This document shows, in pieces, positions 19,544 to 28,216 of a DNA stretch of 64,000 nt. The position numbers were made by a program, and so were the translations under genes. The DNA lies in contig NZ_JAACFU010000007.1 of NCBI RefSeq assembly GCF_029051725.1, positions 309,501-373,500 of the forward strand, read 5' to 3'. Source of the stretch: Bradyrhizobium sp. CSS354. GTDB taxonomy: Bacteria > Pseudomonadota > Alphaproteobacteria > Rhizobiales > Xanthobacteraceae. A model generated the notes under the pieces. It was not told where the DNA came from and ran no database searches. It worked only from the letters and a program-made list of their open reading frames with translations. How positions within the stretch are numbered: position 1 is the stretch's first letter; every line of letters starts with the position of its first letter.

Positions 19544-20509
19544 CTACTTCGCAGTCTCCACGCCGGCGTCCTTGATCACCTTCGCCCATTTCCTGGTCTC
19601 GTCGCCGATAAAGGCGCGAAAATGCTCCGGCTCGTCGCCGATCAGCGTCGCGCCTTGGGCGGTGAGCTTTTCCTTCACCGCAGGATCCGCCATCGCCTTC
19701 GTGGCCAAATCATGCAGCGCGGTGACGATCTCCTTCGGCGTGCCCTTTGGCGCGACCATGCCATACCAGTTCTCGATGCGGAGATCAGGAAAGCCGGCTT
19801 CGGCCGTGGTCGGCACGTCAGGCGCCGTCGGCGAGCGCTCGGCCGAGCCGACCGCGATCGGTCGCAGGGCGCCCGCCTTGACCTGCGGCAGCAGCACGGG
19901 GAGATCCAGAAACGTCATCTGCACCTGCTGGCCCAGCAGATCGTTCACGGCCGGCGCCGCGCCGCGATAGGGCACGTGCACGATGTCGATCTTCGCCGTC
20001 AGCTTGAACAATTCACCGGCGAGATGCGGCAGGCTGCCGGGTCCGGAGGAGGCGAAGTTGAGTTTTCCCGGCTGCGCCTTGGCGAGCGCGGTCAATTCCG
20101 CGATGTCCTTTGCTGGGATGTTGGTGGCGACAACGAGCATTTCCGGCACGGTCGCAACCAGAGTCACCGGCGTGAGGTCGTTCAGCGTATCGTAGGCGAC
20201 CCGCTCCATGCTCGGGCTGATCGCCAGCGCGCCAGCGCTGGAGATCGCGATGGTGTAGCCGTCAGGTGCAGCCTTGGAGACGGCATCGGTCCCGAGCACG
20301 CCGCCCTGGCCGCCGCGATTGTCGATCAGCACCGGCTGCCCTGATAGCTCCGACATGCGCTGGCCGATCACTCGCGCGATGATGTCGTTGGGGCCGCCAG
20401 CCGGGAACGGCACGATCAGCTTGATTGGCTTGGTCGGGAAATTCTGGGCGGAGGCGAGCGTCGGAAACAGAAGCAACGCCGCGAGAAGGAGCGTGCGCGG
20501 GTTGGTCAT
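19544..20509 (-). CDS. Bug-family (TctC-type) periplasmic substrate-binding protein
   Basis: 321 residues. Start at 20509 (MTNPRTLLLAALLLFPTLASA) with AGGAG upstream gives a good signal peptide. The mature part opens with FPTKPIKLIVPFPAGGPND, a diagnostic block of the Bordetella uptake gene/tripartite tricarboxylate receptor family, and contains DNRGGQGGVLGTDAVSKAAPDGYT. It binds small carboxylates in the periplasm. No TctA/TctB membrane genes are nearby, as is common for orphan Bug receptors. It follows hisN by 17 bases and is probably cotranscribed with it. Confidence 0.95.
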   Translation of the reverse strand: MTNPRTLLLAALLLFPTLASAQNFPTKPIKLIVPFPAGGPNDIIARVIGQRMSELSGQPVLIDNRGGQGGVLGTDAVSKAAPDGYTIAISSAGALAISPSMERVAYDTLNDLTPVTLVATVPEMLVVATNIPAKDIAELTALAKAQPGKLNFASSGPGSLPHLAGELFKLTAKIDIVHVPYRGAAPAVNDLLGQQVQMTFLDLPVLLPQVKAGALRPIAVGSAERSPTAPDVPTTAEAGFPDLRIENWYGMVAPKGTPKEIVTALHDLATKAMADPAVKEKLTAQGATLIGDEPEHFRAFIGDETRKWAKVIKDAGVETAK

Positions 20510-20526
20510 GCAGGCTCCTGTATCGC

Positions 20527-21309
20527 TTATCCGTTGAGCAGTTTCAGTGCTTCTTCGTGAACCCTGGCGTCGCCGGCTGCGATGATGCGGCCGCCGCCCT
20601 GCGCCGGCTTGCCTTCCCAGGTGGTGACGACGCCGCCGGCGCCGGTCACGATCGGGATCAGGGCTGCGATGTCGTAAGGCTTCAGCTCGGTCTCGACCAC
20701 GAGATCGACGTGACCCGCCGCCAGCATGCAATAGGAGTAGCAGTCGCCGCCATAGCGCGACAGCCGCGCGCCCTTCTCGATGCGGCCGAAGATGGCGCGG
20801 TCGCGCTCGTTCATCAGCAGCGGGCTGGTGGTGTAGGTCGTCGCCTCCGACAGCGAAGTACAGCGCCGGACCTGGAGCCGGCGCTCGCCGGAGGGGCCTT
20901 TATAATGAGCTGAGCCGCTGTCGCCGGAAAAGCGTTCGCCGATGAAGGGCTGGTGCATCATGCCGTATACCGGCGTGCCCTTGTGCAGGAGCGCGATCAG
21001 CGTGCCCCAGATCGGAAAGCCGCCGATGAAGGATTTGGTGCCGTCGATAGGGTCGAGCACCCAGACGTAGTCCGAATCCTCGCGCTCGTTGCCGAATTCC
21101 TCGCCGACGATGCCGTGCTGGGGAAAGTTGGCCTTGATCAGACGCCGCATCACCGCCTCCGCGGCGCGGTCGGCCTCGGTCACGGGGTCGAAATCCTTGG
21201 TCTTGCTCTTGTCCTCGATCGACAGCGAGGTGCGGAAGAACGGCAGGATGGTTTCGCCGGAGGCGGTGGCGAGCCGTCCGATGAAGGCGGAGAAATCGAT
21301 CACCGTCAC
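20527..21309 (-). CDS. hisN: Inositol-monophosphatase-family histidinol-phosphatase
   Basis: 260 residues starting at GTG 21309 with GAGGA six bases upstream. Metal-binding motifs of the FIG/IMPase superfamily are clear: GEEFGNE near 69-75, WVLDPIDGTKSF near 83-94, and the late ELKPYDIAALIPIV near 205-218. The sequence resembles the HisN subgroup that dephosphorylates L-histidinol phosphate in alpha- and actinobacteria more than SuhB; substrate choice is by family resemblance. It is cytoplasmic and upstream of the Bug receptor. The convergent-side neighbour is an MmgR/suhB-type sRNA on the other strand. Confidence 0.88.
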   Translation of the reverse strand: MTVIDFSAFIGRLATASGETILPFFRTSLSIEDKSKTKDFDPVTEADRAAEAVMRRLIKANFPQHGIVGEEFGNEREDSDYVWVLDPIDGTKSFIGGFPIWGTLIALLHKGTPVYGMMHQPFIGERFSGDSGSAHYKGPSGERRLQVRRCTSLSEATTYTTSPLLMNERDRAIFGRIEKGARLSRYGGDCYSYCMLAAGHVDLVVETELKPYDIAALIPIVTGAGGVVTTWEGKPAQGGGRIIAAGDARVHEEALKLLNG

Positions 21310-21650
21310 GGCGTGTCCTCAAAAAGCGAAAGTCGGGTGAAGCTCACTCCTGCCTAGCTCAAATCGGAAGGATCGTGCAGCGCTGTCTTGCTTTTCCACC
21401 CTGGTATTTTGGATGCGGGAAGCGTTCGCCTCGTCGAAGACACCCGCTGGGCAAATATCGAACATTGAGTTGAAACCTTAGTTCCGGATCTGCCTTGTTC
21501 GTATGCAAATGACAATCAACCCATTGAAATTCCTTATCAAAGGAACTGAATCTGGGTTTCTCTGGAAGCAACCGAGCTATGTCCGCATTGCATGGGAAAC
21601 TGCTCGAAAGCTCTTGCACTTTGTGCGTCGCGGCCGCATATTGTTGCGGT
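21310..21650. other. Intergenic region upstream of the sRNA
   Basis: About 340 bases, AT-richer than the flanks, containing the hisN promoter (minus strand) and the sRNA promoter (plus strand). Short open frames on both strands lack ribosome-binding sites and recognisable products, so I do not call genes here. Confidence 0.5.
21614..21644 (+). promoter_or_regulatory. Promoter of the MmgR-like sRNA
   Basis: TTGCAC (21614-21619), 19-base spacer, TATTGT (21639-21644). The expected start at about 21651 is exactly the first base of the sRNA's 5' stem. Confidence 0.55.
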
Positions 21651-21739
21651 GCGGTAGCGCTTCTCGCGTTACTGCTGCCCTCCTTGGGCGTTTCCTCCCT
21701 AGACTTGGGCCGCTTCTTCATTAGAAGCGGCCCTTTTTT
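21651..21739 (+). ncRNA. mmgR: MmgR/suhB-type trans-acting small RNA
   Basis: About 89 nt. A 5' hairpin (GCGGTAGCG with CGC-TACTGC, 21651-21675) is followed by a single-stranded region carrying TTTCCTCCCT at 21691-21700 and a strong intrinsic terminator. The CU-rich ten-base motif between two hairpins is the conserved signature of the alphaproteobacterial MmgR family (first catalogued as suhB RNA), which in Sinorhizobium limits polyhydroxybutyrate storage. The CCUCCC segment is an anti-Shine-Dalgarno-like binding seed. Location beside an inositol-monophosphatase-family gene also matches the original naming. Identification rests on the motif and architecture as I remember them, not on a covariance search. 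Confidence 0.82.
21707..21739 (+). terminator. Intrinsic terminator of the MmgR-like sRNA
   Basis: GGGCCGCTTCT pairs perfectly with AGAAGCGGCCC across a TCATT loop and is followed by six T. Confidence 0.95.
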
Positions 21740-21847
21740 CTTTCAGCCTCTCATTTCTTTCAGCGTCGGCTTTCATTTCAATGCGCGCCGCGAAACGCGC
21801 TCGCGCTGATCGCACCGAACATAATCTGTTCGAAGAAAACGTTGCGC

Positions 21848-22738
21848 CTATTCCGCCGCGGCCTGGAACGGGCCGAGATCGCCGAACGGGACCGTGGTCG
21901 CGAGCACGTCGGCGAGCACGCCGAAGTCCGACGCCACTTGCGCAAAGCGCGGAGTACGTTCGCGCCGCCGCTCGTCCATGTAGATCGCTCGGTTGAGCTC
22001 GAGCTGTACGGCGTGCAGGCCACTGGCCGGGTTGCCGTAATGCTCGGTGATGAAGCCGCCGGCATAGGGCTTGTTACGGCCGATCGAATAGCCGAGCCCG
22101 GTCATGGTCTCCTCGACCCGGTCGGGCAATAGCGGCGTGCAGCTGGTGCCGTAGCGGTCGCCGATCACGATGTCGGGCCGGCGCGGCTCGTCGCGGGAGA
22201 CGCCGACCGAGGGCATCGAATGGCAGTCGACCAGCACGACGGTGCCGAACATTTGGTGCACCTTGTTGATCAGCCGGCGCAGCGCGCGATGATAGGGCTT
22301 GTACAGCGTCTCGATCCGTCCCAGCGCATCGTCGACCATGATACGTTCGCGATAGATCTCCTGGCCGTCGCCGACCACGCGCGGAATGGTGCCGAGCCCG
22401 CCGGCAACCCGCATCGAGCGGGTGTTGGCGAAGCTCGGCAGGCGCCCGGTGAACATCCGGGGATCGAGCTCATAGGGCTCACGATTGACGTCGACATAGG
22501 AGCGCGGAAAGTTGACCCGCACGGTCGGAAAGCCGCGCTCGCTGAGATGGCCGATTAGCTCGTCCATGAAGGAATCTTCGGAACGCCGCAGCGTCGGCAG
22601 GTCGATCCTGGAGGCGCTGAGGAATTCGTCCGGATAGGTCGAGCCGGAATGGGGCGAGTTGAAGATAAGCGGCGCGCGCCATTGCGCGGGCTCAACGATC
22701 TCGAAGGCTGGCGACTTGTCGCCGTCAAACCGGGTCAT
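21848..22738 (-). CDS. N-formylglutamate amidohydrolase family protein
   Basis: 296 residues. Diagnostic blocks of the FGase family are present: APLIFNSPHSGSTYPDEF near 22-39, RSYVDVNREPYELDPRMF near 78-95, VVLVDCHSMPS near 167-177 and GLHAVQLELNRAIYMDE near 240-256. Family members hydrolyse N-formyl-L-glutamate to formate and glutamate at the end of histidine breakdown, but many proteins of this family lie outside hut operons, as here, and may act on other formyl- or acyl-amino acids. No hut genes are seen. Monocistronic, cytoplasmic. Confidence 0.9.
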   Translation of the reverse strand: MTRFDGDKSPAFEIVEPAQWRAPLIFNSPHSGSTYPDEFLSASRIDLPTLRRSEDSFMDELIGHLSERGFPTVRVNFPRSYVDVNREPYELDPRMFTGRLPSFANTRSMRVAGGLGTIPRVVGDGQEIYRERIMVDDALGRIETLYKPYHRALRRLINKVHQMFGTVVLVDCHSMPSVGVSRDEPRRPDIVIGDRYGTSCTPLLPDRVEETMTGLGYSIGRNKPYAGGFITEHYGNPASGLHAVQLELNRAIYMDERRRERTPRFAQVASDFGVLADVLATTVPFGDLGPFQAAAE

Positions 22739-23096
22739 CTTCTCAGGCTTCGTCCCTTGGTGTCAGGCTTCGTCCTCTGCGCCGCACGATCCAACAAGCC
22801 CGGCACAGGCCTCAACACATGATTCGGCCGATCGGGCGGCTCTTATGTGTCGTCATTGTCCGGAATCGCAACCATCCTGCCAAGCGAAAAGATGAAATCT
22901 GCGCTGGAACATGTCTTAACCCTGCGGGCAGCGAGGTGGGGACCGGCAGGTCCGGCTCGATTGCTTCGTGCCGTATTCCGGTTCACAAGTGTCCGGCGGC
23001 GCGAGCTGCGAAGGGTAAAGATTTTCACCCCAAATTTACCCTCCGTCGGGCTTAGTGACCTCTGCTGATATCCTCTGGGGATTCGACATTTCCGCC
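22739..23096. other. Intergenic region upstream of cpdR
   Basis: About 360 bases between divergent genes. It must hold promoters for both. A TCAGGCTTCGTCC unit occurs twice in close succession near 22744 and 22770. No convincing CtrA full site (TTAA-N7-TTAA) was found by eye and no gene is supported. Confidence 0.4.
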
Positions 23097-23456
23097 ATGC
23101 CAAAGATCCTGCTCGCCGAAGATGACAACGACATGCGCCGTTTCCTGGTCAAGGCGCTGGAAAACGCCGGTTTTCAGGTCTCGTCCCACGATAACGGCAT
23201 GGCCGCCTATCAGCGGCTGCGGGAAGAGCCGTTCGAGATGCTCCTCACCGACATCGTGATGCCGGAGATGGACGGCATCGAGCTCGCCCGCCGGGCCTCG
23301 GAACTCGACCCCGACATCAAGATCATGTTCATCACCGGCTTCGCCGCGGTCGCCCTGAACTCGGATTCGGACGCCCCCAAGAACGCCAAGGTGCTGTCCA
23401 AGCCCGTGCATTTGCGCGAATTGGTCAGCGAAGTGAACAAGATGCTGGCGGCCTAA
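23097..23456 (+). CDS. cpdR: CpdR-like single-domain response regulator
   Basis: 119 residues, just one receiver domain. The start MPKILLAEDDNDMRRFLVKALE is the conserved N-terminus of CpdR. Acidic pocket EDD at 8-10, phosphoacceptor Asp in LLTDIVMPEMDG near 51, Thr in FITGFA and Lys in VLSKPVHL are all in place. In Caulobacter and rhizobia, unphosphorylated CpdR docks substrates onto ClpXP and is phosphorylated by the CckA-ChpT relay, linking proteolysis of CtrA and other regulators to the cell cycle. Monocistronic, followed by tRNA-Val. Confidence 0.9.
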   Translation: MPKILLAEDDNDMRRFLVKALENAGFQVSSHDNGMAAYQRLREEPFEMLLTDIVMPEMDGIELARRASELDPDIKIMFITGFAAVALNSDSDAPKNAKVLSKPVHLRELVSEVNKMLAA

Positions 23457-23530
23457 ATCGGCCCCCTTCCGTCCTTGCACCGGCTCCCCTGAGCCGTTAT
23501 AGGGACCCGACCCGATCTAGACGACATCTA

Positions 23531-23605
23531 GGGCGCGTAGCTCAGCGGGAGAGCACTACCTTGACATGGTAGGGGTCACAGGTTCGATCCCTGTCGCGCC
23601 CACCA
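23531..23605 (+). tRNA. tRNA-Val (anticodon GAC)
   Basis: A complete cloverleaf of 75 bases with the CCA end encoded. Acceptor GGGCGCG pairs with CGCGCCC, the anticodon stem CTACC/GGTAG encloses TTGACAT with GAC at the anticodon, and the T arm ACAGG-TTCGATC-CCTGT is standard. Confidence 0.97.
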
Positions 23606-23832
23606 TCCTTCGCTCGCGAAGCGAGTGAAGGATGCCACGCCGAGGCCCAAAGGGCGCAGGCGGGCTGCCGCCGCGAGCTTCGGCTCGGCAAGCCACCAAT
23701 CTCGTTGAGAAGCGTGTCCGGCGTAGTTCGAAGAGCGTACACGGACTTTTCCGTCGAGAGCTCGGTCCGGCAAGCCACAATCTCCTATAGCAACACTGAT
23801 GTGCTACCGTCGTCTCGGACGCGGGGCCGCCC

Positions 23833-24306
23833 ATGAGCATTTCCGTCATCGAGCAAGCAAAGATCCAGGCGCAGGTGCTCGTGCCCCCCGTCAAGGCGCT
23901 TCAGGCCGAGCTCGGCGAGGTGCGCGCCAACGCGCTGGTGCGCAAGGCGCTCGGCGATCTATATCGCGATTTCGGCGAGGAATTCTGGAAAGCCAAGAAC
24001 GAGAGCGATCTCGGCAAGGCGGTGTCGTCGGCATTCAAAACCTACGCCCGCGACGATGCGCTCGCCTATGAAGTCATCGAACAGTCGCAGGATTCATTCG
24101 CGTTTGACGTCACGCGCTGCGCCTATGCCGAGTTCTACAAGGCGCTCGGCGAGCCCGAACTCGGCTTTCTCCTGATCTGCACCGCCGACTTCGCGACCGC
24201 GGAAGGTTTCGGCTCCGACATCAAGCTCACGCGGACGCAAACGATCATGCAAGGAGCCGGTCATTGCGACTTCCGCTACCGGCGCGATGGAGAGGGGTCA
24301 CAGTGA
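23833..24306 (+). CDS. L-2-amino-thiazoline-4-carboxylic acid hydrolase family protein
   Basis: 157 residues, a typical length for this family. The C-terminal GAGHCDFRYRRD block near 140-151, with a conserved Cys and His, and the central CAYAEFYKALGEPELGFLLIC are characteristic. The named activity is opening of 2-amino-thiazoline-4-carboxylate to S-carbamoyl-cysteine in Pseudomonas; most members have unknown substrates. ATG 23833 is preceded by no strong ribosome-binding site. The downstream small gene starts 10 bases after its stop. Confidence 0.8.
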   Translation: MSISVIEQAKIQAQVLVPPVKALQAELGEVRANALVRKALGDLYRDFGEEFWKAKNESDLGKAVSSAFKTYARDDALAYEVIEQSQDSFAFDVTRCAYAEFYKALGEPELGFLLICTADFATAEGFGSDIKLTRTQTIMQGAGHCDFRYRRDGEGSQ

Positions 24307-24316
24307 GGAACTCCAG

Positions 24317-24562
24317 ATGATGCGGGTGAGCTGTTTTGCGGTGGCCGCGTTGGCGCTGATTACGTCGCGCGCTGATGCCGCGACCATCGACTGGCAGGCC
24401 GAGCTGCAGCGCTGCCGCGCGCTGCGCGAAAACGTGGCGCCGTTGCTTCAGGCTGGCGAGGGGATCTCGGCGATCGGCCGCTCCAACAGATCCGTGCGTC
24501 GCTGCATATGGATCCAGCGCATGGCGGTACGCAGGAAAATCCCGGGGGCAGAGACGTGGTAG
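24317..24562 (+). CDS. Small secreted hypothetical protein
   Basis: 81 residues from ATG 24317, with GAGGAA seven bases upstream and only ten bases after the preceding gene. Residues 1-20 form a short signal peptide (MMRVSCFAVAALALITSRADA); the mature part has two or three cysteines (QRCRALRE, RRCIWI) and no recognised domain. The strong ribosome-binding site and signal peptide favour a real gene, but the C-terminal third is Arg-rich and could reflect a frameshifted or decayed end. Confidence 0.45.
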   Translation: MMRVSCFAVAALALITSRADAATIDWQAELQRCRALRENVAPLLQAGEGISAIGRSNRSVRRCIWIQRMAVRRKIPGAETW

Positions 24563-24792
24563 CGCGGGCACCTCTCAGGGGGCGCCTTCTTCGGCCCGCG
24601 CAGCAGGTCCTTCCATGACCTCGCGGGAACGTATCTTGTCGGGCTGAATCCGCACCGCCGTCCACTGCGAAGCTGCGCAGCCTTGATCCGTAACTTGCCG
24701 CCTGCCATTGTTCGATCCTTCACCGCGGCTGACCTGGCATTCGGCGAAACTGTATCGGTTAGTGGGACGTGGAAAGAAGGCAGGTTACCGAA

Positions 24793-25215
24793 ATGAGTAG
24801 CGTGAACAAGCCGGGCGGCAACTACCTGCCGGTGATCATCCATAGTGGAATTGCGTATGTCAGTGGTCAGCTGCCGCGTCGCGGCGAAGACCTGCTGTAC
24901 TCAGGCAAAGTCGGCGCAGGTGTCGATGTCCCCGCCGCACGGGAGGCTGCTGCACTCTGCGCTGATCTCTGCATTTCGGCCATCAACCACGCAACAGGCG
25001 GAGAGGACAAGATCGTCCAGGTCTTGCAGCTCGTTGGATACATCGCCTCGGCGCCTGGATTTACGCAGCAATCGCAAGTCATGAACGGCGCCTCCGACCG
25101 GCTGATCGAGCGCCTAGGTGATCGCGGTCGTCACACGCGTACATCCGTCGGCGTCGCCGAGTTGCCGCGGGGCGCCCCGGTCGAGCTGAGTATGATTGCC
25201 GCTGTTCGGTCGTAG
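24793..25215 (+). CDS. RidA-family (YjgF/L-PSP) protein
   Basis: 140 residues from ATG 24793; a GTG at 24769 would add eight. Seen: GIAYVSGQLPRRGEDLLYSGKVG near 22-45, a helix AREAAALCADLCISAINHATGG, VLQLVGYIASAPGF and the C-terminal block HTRTSVGVAELPRGAPVELSM. The Arg of RTSVGV and the Glu of PVELSM match the RidA active site that hydrolyses reactive enamine/imine intermediates from PLP enzymes. It belongs to the longer YjgF subgroup with the RTSVGVAELP form rather than classic RidA. Cytoplasmic. Confidence 0.88.
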   Translation: MSSVNKPGGNYLPVIIHSGIAYVSGQLPRRGEDLLYSGKVGAGVDVPAAREAAALCADLCISAINHATGGEDKIVQVLQLVGYIASAPGFTQQSQVMNGASDRLIERLGDRGRHTRTSVGVAELPRGAPVELSMIAAVRS

Positions 25216-25284
25216 GACGGCATGCCGCTCGGCGATCGTCAGGCTCCGACGTCCGCACTTTGATGCATCGCGACGAAACGCGGC

Positions 25285-26376
25285 CTATTCGACCAGATAC
25301 TTCTTCACCGCCACCTCGTCCCACGCAATTCCGTTGCCGGGCTCCTCGCTCGGCAGCGCAAAGCCGTCCTTGATCTGCAAACGGGTCGCGAGCACCGCAT
25401 CGGCCCAGTCGACATATTCCAGCCAGTGCGCGGTCGGCGTTACGCAGAGCAGATGGGCGCTGACTTCCGAGAACAGATGCGTTGACATCTCGATCCCGGC
25501 GGCGTGAGCCAGCGCGGCGGCGCGCAGCCAGCCGGTGACGCCGCCGATACGCTGCACGTCCGGCATCACGTAGTCGCAGGCCTCGGCGGAGAGCGCGGAT
25601 TGCATCGCGAACGGGCTATCAAAATTCTCCCCGATCTGGACCGGGGTGCGCAGCGCATCCGCGATACGGGCGCAGCCCTCATAATCGTCGTGACGGATCG
25701 GCTCCTCGATCCAGGTCAGCCCCTCATCGTCGAGCATCTCGCCGCGGCGGATCGCCTCGCTGACCGTCAGCGCCTGGTTGTAGTCGCACATCAGCGTCAC
25801 GTCGTCGCCGACGGCCTTGCGCACCGCGCGCACCACCTTCAGGTCTTCCCGCGCATCGGGGCGGCCGACGCGGATCTTTGCGGCCTGAAAGCCCTCGGCC
25901 AGCAGCTTGTGGGCTTCCTCCACCGCGGCACCAACCGGCATGATGCCGAGCCCCTTCGAATTGTAGGCCCTGACCGGTTTCGGCGTGCCGCCGAGCAGGC
26001 GCGCCAGCGGCAGGCTTCGAGCGCGTGCCAGCGCGTCCCATGCCGCCATGTCGATGCCGGATTGCGCCAGCCGCTGCAGGCCGGCGAGCCCGAGCAGGGT
26101 GAAGCGCTGGGTCAGCTTGCGCTCGATCTCGAAGGGCAGCAGCTCATCGCCCGCAAGCAGGTCCGACATTTCCGTAACCATCGCCGTCAGCGGCTTCAAG
26201 GCCGATGGGGTGATCGAGAACAGATACGCGTGCCCGGTTGCGCCGAGGTCAGTCTCGCAGTCGATCAGCACCAGCGGCGCCTTTGCGACAGCCCCGGTCG
26301 AGGTTTTGAGCGGGAGGTTCATCGGCACGATGACGGCGCGCGCATTGAAGCGCTTGATGCGGATGGTCTCGGTCAT
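25285..26376 (-). CDS. Mandelate racemase/muconate-lactonizing-type enolase-superfamily enzyme
   Basis: 363 residues from ATG 26376 (MTETIRIKRFNARAVIVPM), which has GGGAG nine bases upstream; the frame is open 17 codons further. N-terminal capping domain then a TIM barrel. AAKIRVGR supplies the Lys-x-Arg/Lys position of the second strand; metal ligands are in MCDYNQ, WIEEPI and IGENFDSPF, and a late His lies in STHLFSEV. This combination resembles the mandelate racemase subgroup (KxR/K and His). The enzyme abstracts the alpha proton of a carboxylate; substrate unknown. Single gene. Confidence 0.88.
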   Translation of the reverse strand: MTETIRIKRFNARAVIVPMNLPLKTSTGAVAKAPLVLIDCETDLGATGHAYLFSITPSALKPLTAMVTEMSDLLAGDELLPFEIERKLTQRFTLLGLAGLQRLAQSGIDMAAWDALARARSLPLARLLGGTPKPVRAYNSKGLGIMPVGAAVEEAHKLLAEGFQAAKIRVGRPDAREDLKVVRAVRKAVGDDVTLMCDYNQALTVSEAIRRGEMLDDEGLTWIEEPIRHDDYEGCARIADALRTPVQIGENFDSPFAMQSALSAEACDYVMPDVQRIGGVTGWLRAAALAHAAGIEMSTHLFSEVSAHLLCVTPTAHWLEYVDWADAVLATRLQIKDGFALPSEEPGNGIAWDEVAVKKYLVE

Positions 26377-26554
26377 TTGGTGGATCTCCCGGCGAAGTGA
26401 ATGGAAGTCAATGCCGATCTTAAACATTCGCCATGAAACGAAAAGCCGCTTGGCGCGACCACCATAAAATGGGGTTGCGCGGGAGCGCGTTTATTGGCTC
26501 TGTGCCGCAAATCCCCCGAGATCAAGACAAGAACGCTCATCACGGAGCCAAAGA

Positions 26555-28117
26555 GTGAAGCAAGAGATCTCCGAAGAACAGCGCAAGAGCGGTATCTTGA
26601 CCGGTGCCGCGATCGTCTTCCTGCTGCTCGCCCTGCCGCTGGCCGTATGGCTGGATCTGACGGAGCTGAGCAAGACGGGGCTGCGCCGGCAGGCCGTCGA
26701 TCTCAATTCGGTCATTACCAGCGTGCGCAGCTACTACGCGTCCAACGTGGTCGGTCGCATCCTCGCCAATCAAAATGGCTCGACAAAGGTCGCTCACAAC
26801 TACGAATCCGTTCCCGGCGCGATCCCGATCCCGGCGACATTGTCGCTGGAACTCGGGCGGGTGATCGGGGCGCAGCAGGAAAACATCACCTACCGTTTCG
26901 TCTCGGACTTCCCGTTCCAGAACCGCGCCCCGCACCAGCTCGACAAGTTCGAGAAGGATGCGCTCGAATCGCTTCGCAACGATCCCGAGCAGAAGATCGT
27001 CGAGACCGAGACCTCGCTGTTCAACGACAAGGTCCGGCTGATCGCTCCTGTCACGATGGGCCCGGCCTGCGTTAGCTGCCACAACAGCCACCCCGAGAGC
27101 CCGAAGAAGGACTGGAAGGTCGGGGACGTCAGAGGCATCCAGGAGGTGATCATCGCCCAGCCGATCGCCGCCAACATCTTCTCGTTCAAGTTTTTGCTGG
27201 CCTATTTTCTGATCGCCGCCGGCAGCGGCCTGTCGTTCCTCTCGCTGCAGCGCCGCCAGGCCAGCCGCATCAAGGGCATGAACAAGGAACTCGAATCCGC
27301 CAACGACTTCCTCGCCTCGCTCTCGATGAAGATCTCGCGCTACATTCCGCCGCAGGTCTACCGGAGCATCTTCTCCGGCCAGAAGGACGTCACTATCCAC
27401 ACCGAGCGCAAGAAGCTCACCATCTTCTTCTCCGACATCCAGAACTTCACCGCGACGGCGGAGCGACTCCAGCCGGAGTTACTGACGCAGCTCCTCAACG
27501 AATATTTCACCGAGATGTCGGCGGTCGCCCACGAATATGGCGGCACCGTCGACAAGTTCATCGGCGATGCCATGCTGATCTTCTTCGGCGATCCCGAGAC
27601 CAAGGGCGACCGGGCCGACGCGCAGGCTTGCCTCCAGATGGCCTGGCGCATGCAGCACCGCCTCACTGAGCTCAATGCGAAATGGCGCGCCTCCGGCATC
27701 GAGTTGCCGTTCAAGGCCCGCATGGGCATCAATTCCGGCTATTGCAATGTCGGCAATTTCGGCAGCAGCGACCGCATGGACTACACCATCATCGGTGCCG
27801 AGGCGAACCTCGCCGCGCGCCTGCAATCGATCGCCGAGCCCGGCGGCATCGTGCTGAGCTACGAAACCTTCGCGCTGGTCAGCGACATTGTCCGCGCCCA
27901 CGCGCTGCCCGCGATCACGATGAAGGGCATCAGCCGCGAAGTGATTCCCTATTCGGTCGACGCGCTGAACGACGCGGCGGCCGAAAGGAGCGGGATCATC
28001 ACCGAGCGTGCGCCCGGGCTGGAGCTCTATCTCGACCCCGCGGTGGTGAAATCCGGCGACGCGGCGCGGGTACGCTCGCTGCTGGAGAACGCGCTGGCCT
28101 CGCTGAAGCCGGCGTGA
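26555..28117 (+). CDS. Membrane adenylate/guanylate cyclase with haem-c (Tll0287-like) sensor domain
   Basis: 520 residues, GTG start with GGAG upstream. Membrane helix at about 15-34, a periplasmic domain of about 170 residues ending in the haem-attachment motif CVSCH (172-176), a second helix at about 211-229, a linker helix, then a class III cyclase domain at about 285-460. The cyclase has FFSDIQNFT and KFIGDAMLIFF with both metal aspartates, and the Lys of RKKLTIFF fits an adenine-selecting residue. The DUF3365/Tll0287-like fold binding one c-type haem is inferred to sense redox or a gas such as NO or O2 and to tune cAMP output. Confidence 0.9.
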   Translation: MKQEISEEQRKSGILTGAAIVFLLLALPLAVWLDLTELSKTGLRRQAVDLNSVITSVRSYYASNVVGRILANQNGSTKVAHNYESVPGAIPIPATLSLELGRVIGAQQENITYRFVSDFPFQNRAPHQLDKFEKDALESLRNDPEQKIVETETSLFNDKVRLIAPVTMGPACVSCHNSHPESPKKDWKVGDVRGIQEVIIAQPIAANIFSFKFLLAYFLIAAGSGLSFLSLQRRQASRIKGMNKELESANDFLASLSMKISRYIPPQVYRSIFSGQKDVTIHTERKKLTIFFSDIQNFTATAERLQPELLTQLLNEYFTEMSAVAHEYGGTVDKFIGDAMLIFFGDPETKGDRADAQACLQMAWRMQHRLTELNAKWRASGIELPFKARMGINSGYCNVGNFGSSDRMDYTIIGAEANLAARLQSIAEPGGIVLSYETFALVSDIVRAHALPAITMKGISREVIPYSVDALNDAAAERSGIITERAPGLELYLDPAVVKSGDAARVRSLLENALASLKPA

Positions 28118-28149
28118 GGAAGCGGACAGACTTGCGGAGCGGCTTGTGT

Positions 28150-28172
28150 GATCGAGAGAGTCCCTGTGTGGC
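28150..28172. repeat. Left copy of a 23-bp direct repeat
   Basis: GATCGAGAGAGTCCC, then TGTGTGGC. The copy at 35079-35101 differs by one base (C for the T after GTCCC). The pair brackets the Detocs operon and the binding-protein gene downstream of it. Confidence 0.7.
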
Positions 28173-28216
28173 CCCTCTGGAGGCCTCATGGCGTCAATTT
28201 GGAAGCGGAACAATCG

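Noticed and set aside
21359..21721. 120-residue minus-strand frame over the sRNA locus
   Set aside because: No ribosome-binding site or recognisable protein, and it covers the MmgR-like RNA and its terminator on the opposite strand.
23542..23894. Minus-strand frames whose product ends in ATGIEPVTPTMSR-like sequence
   Set aside because: They read through the antisense of tRNA-Val. This peptide is a well-known artefact of annotating tRNA genes, not a protein.
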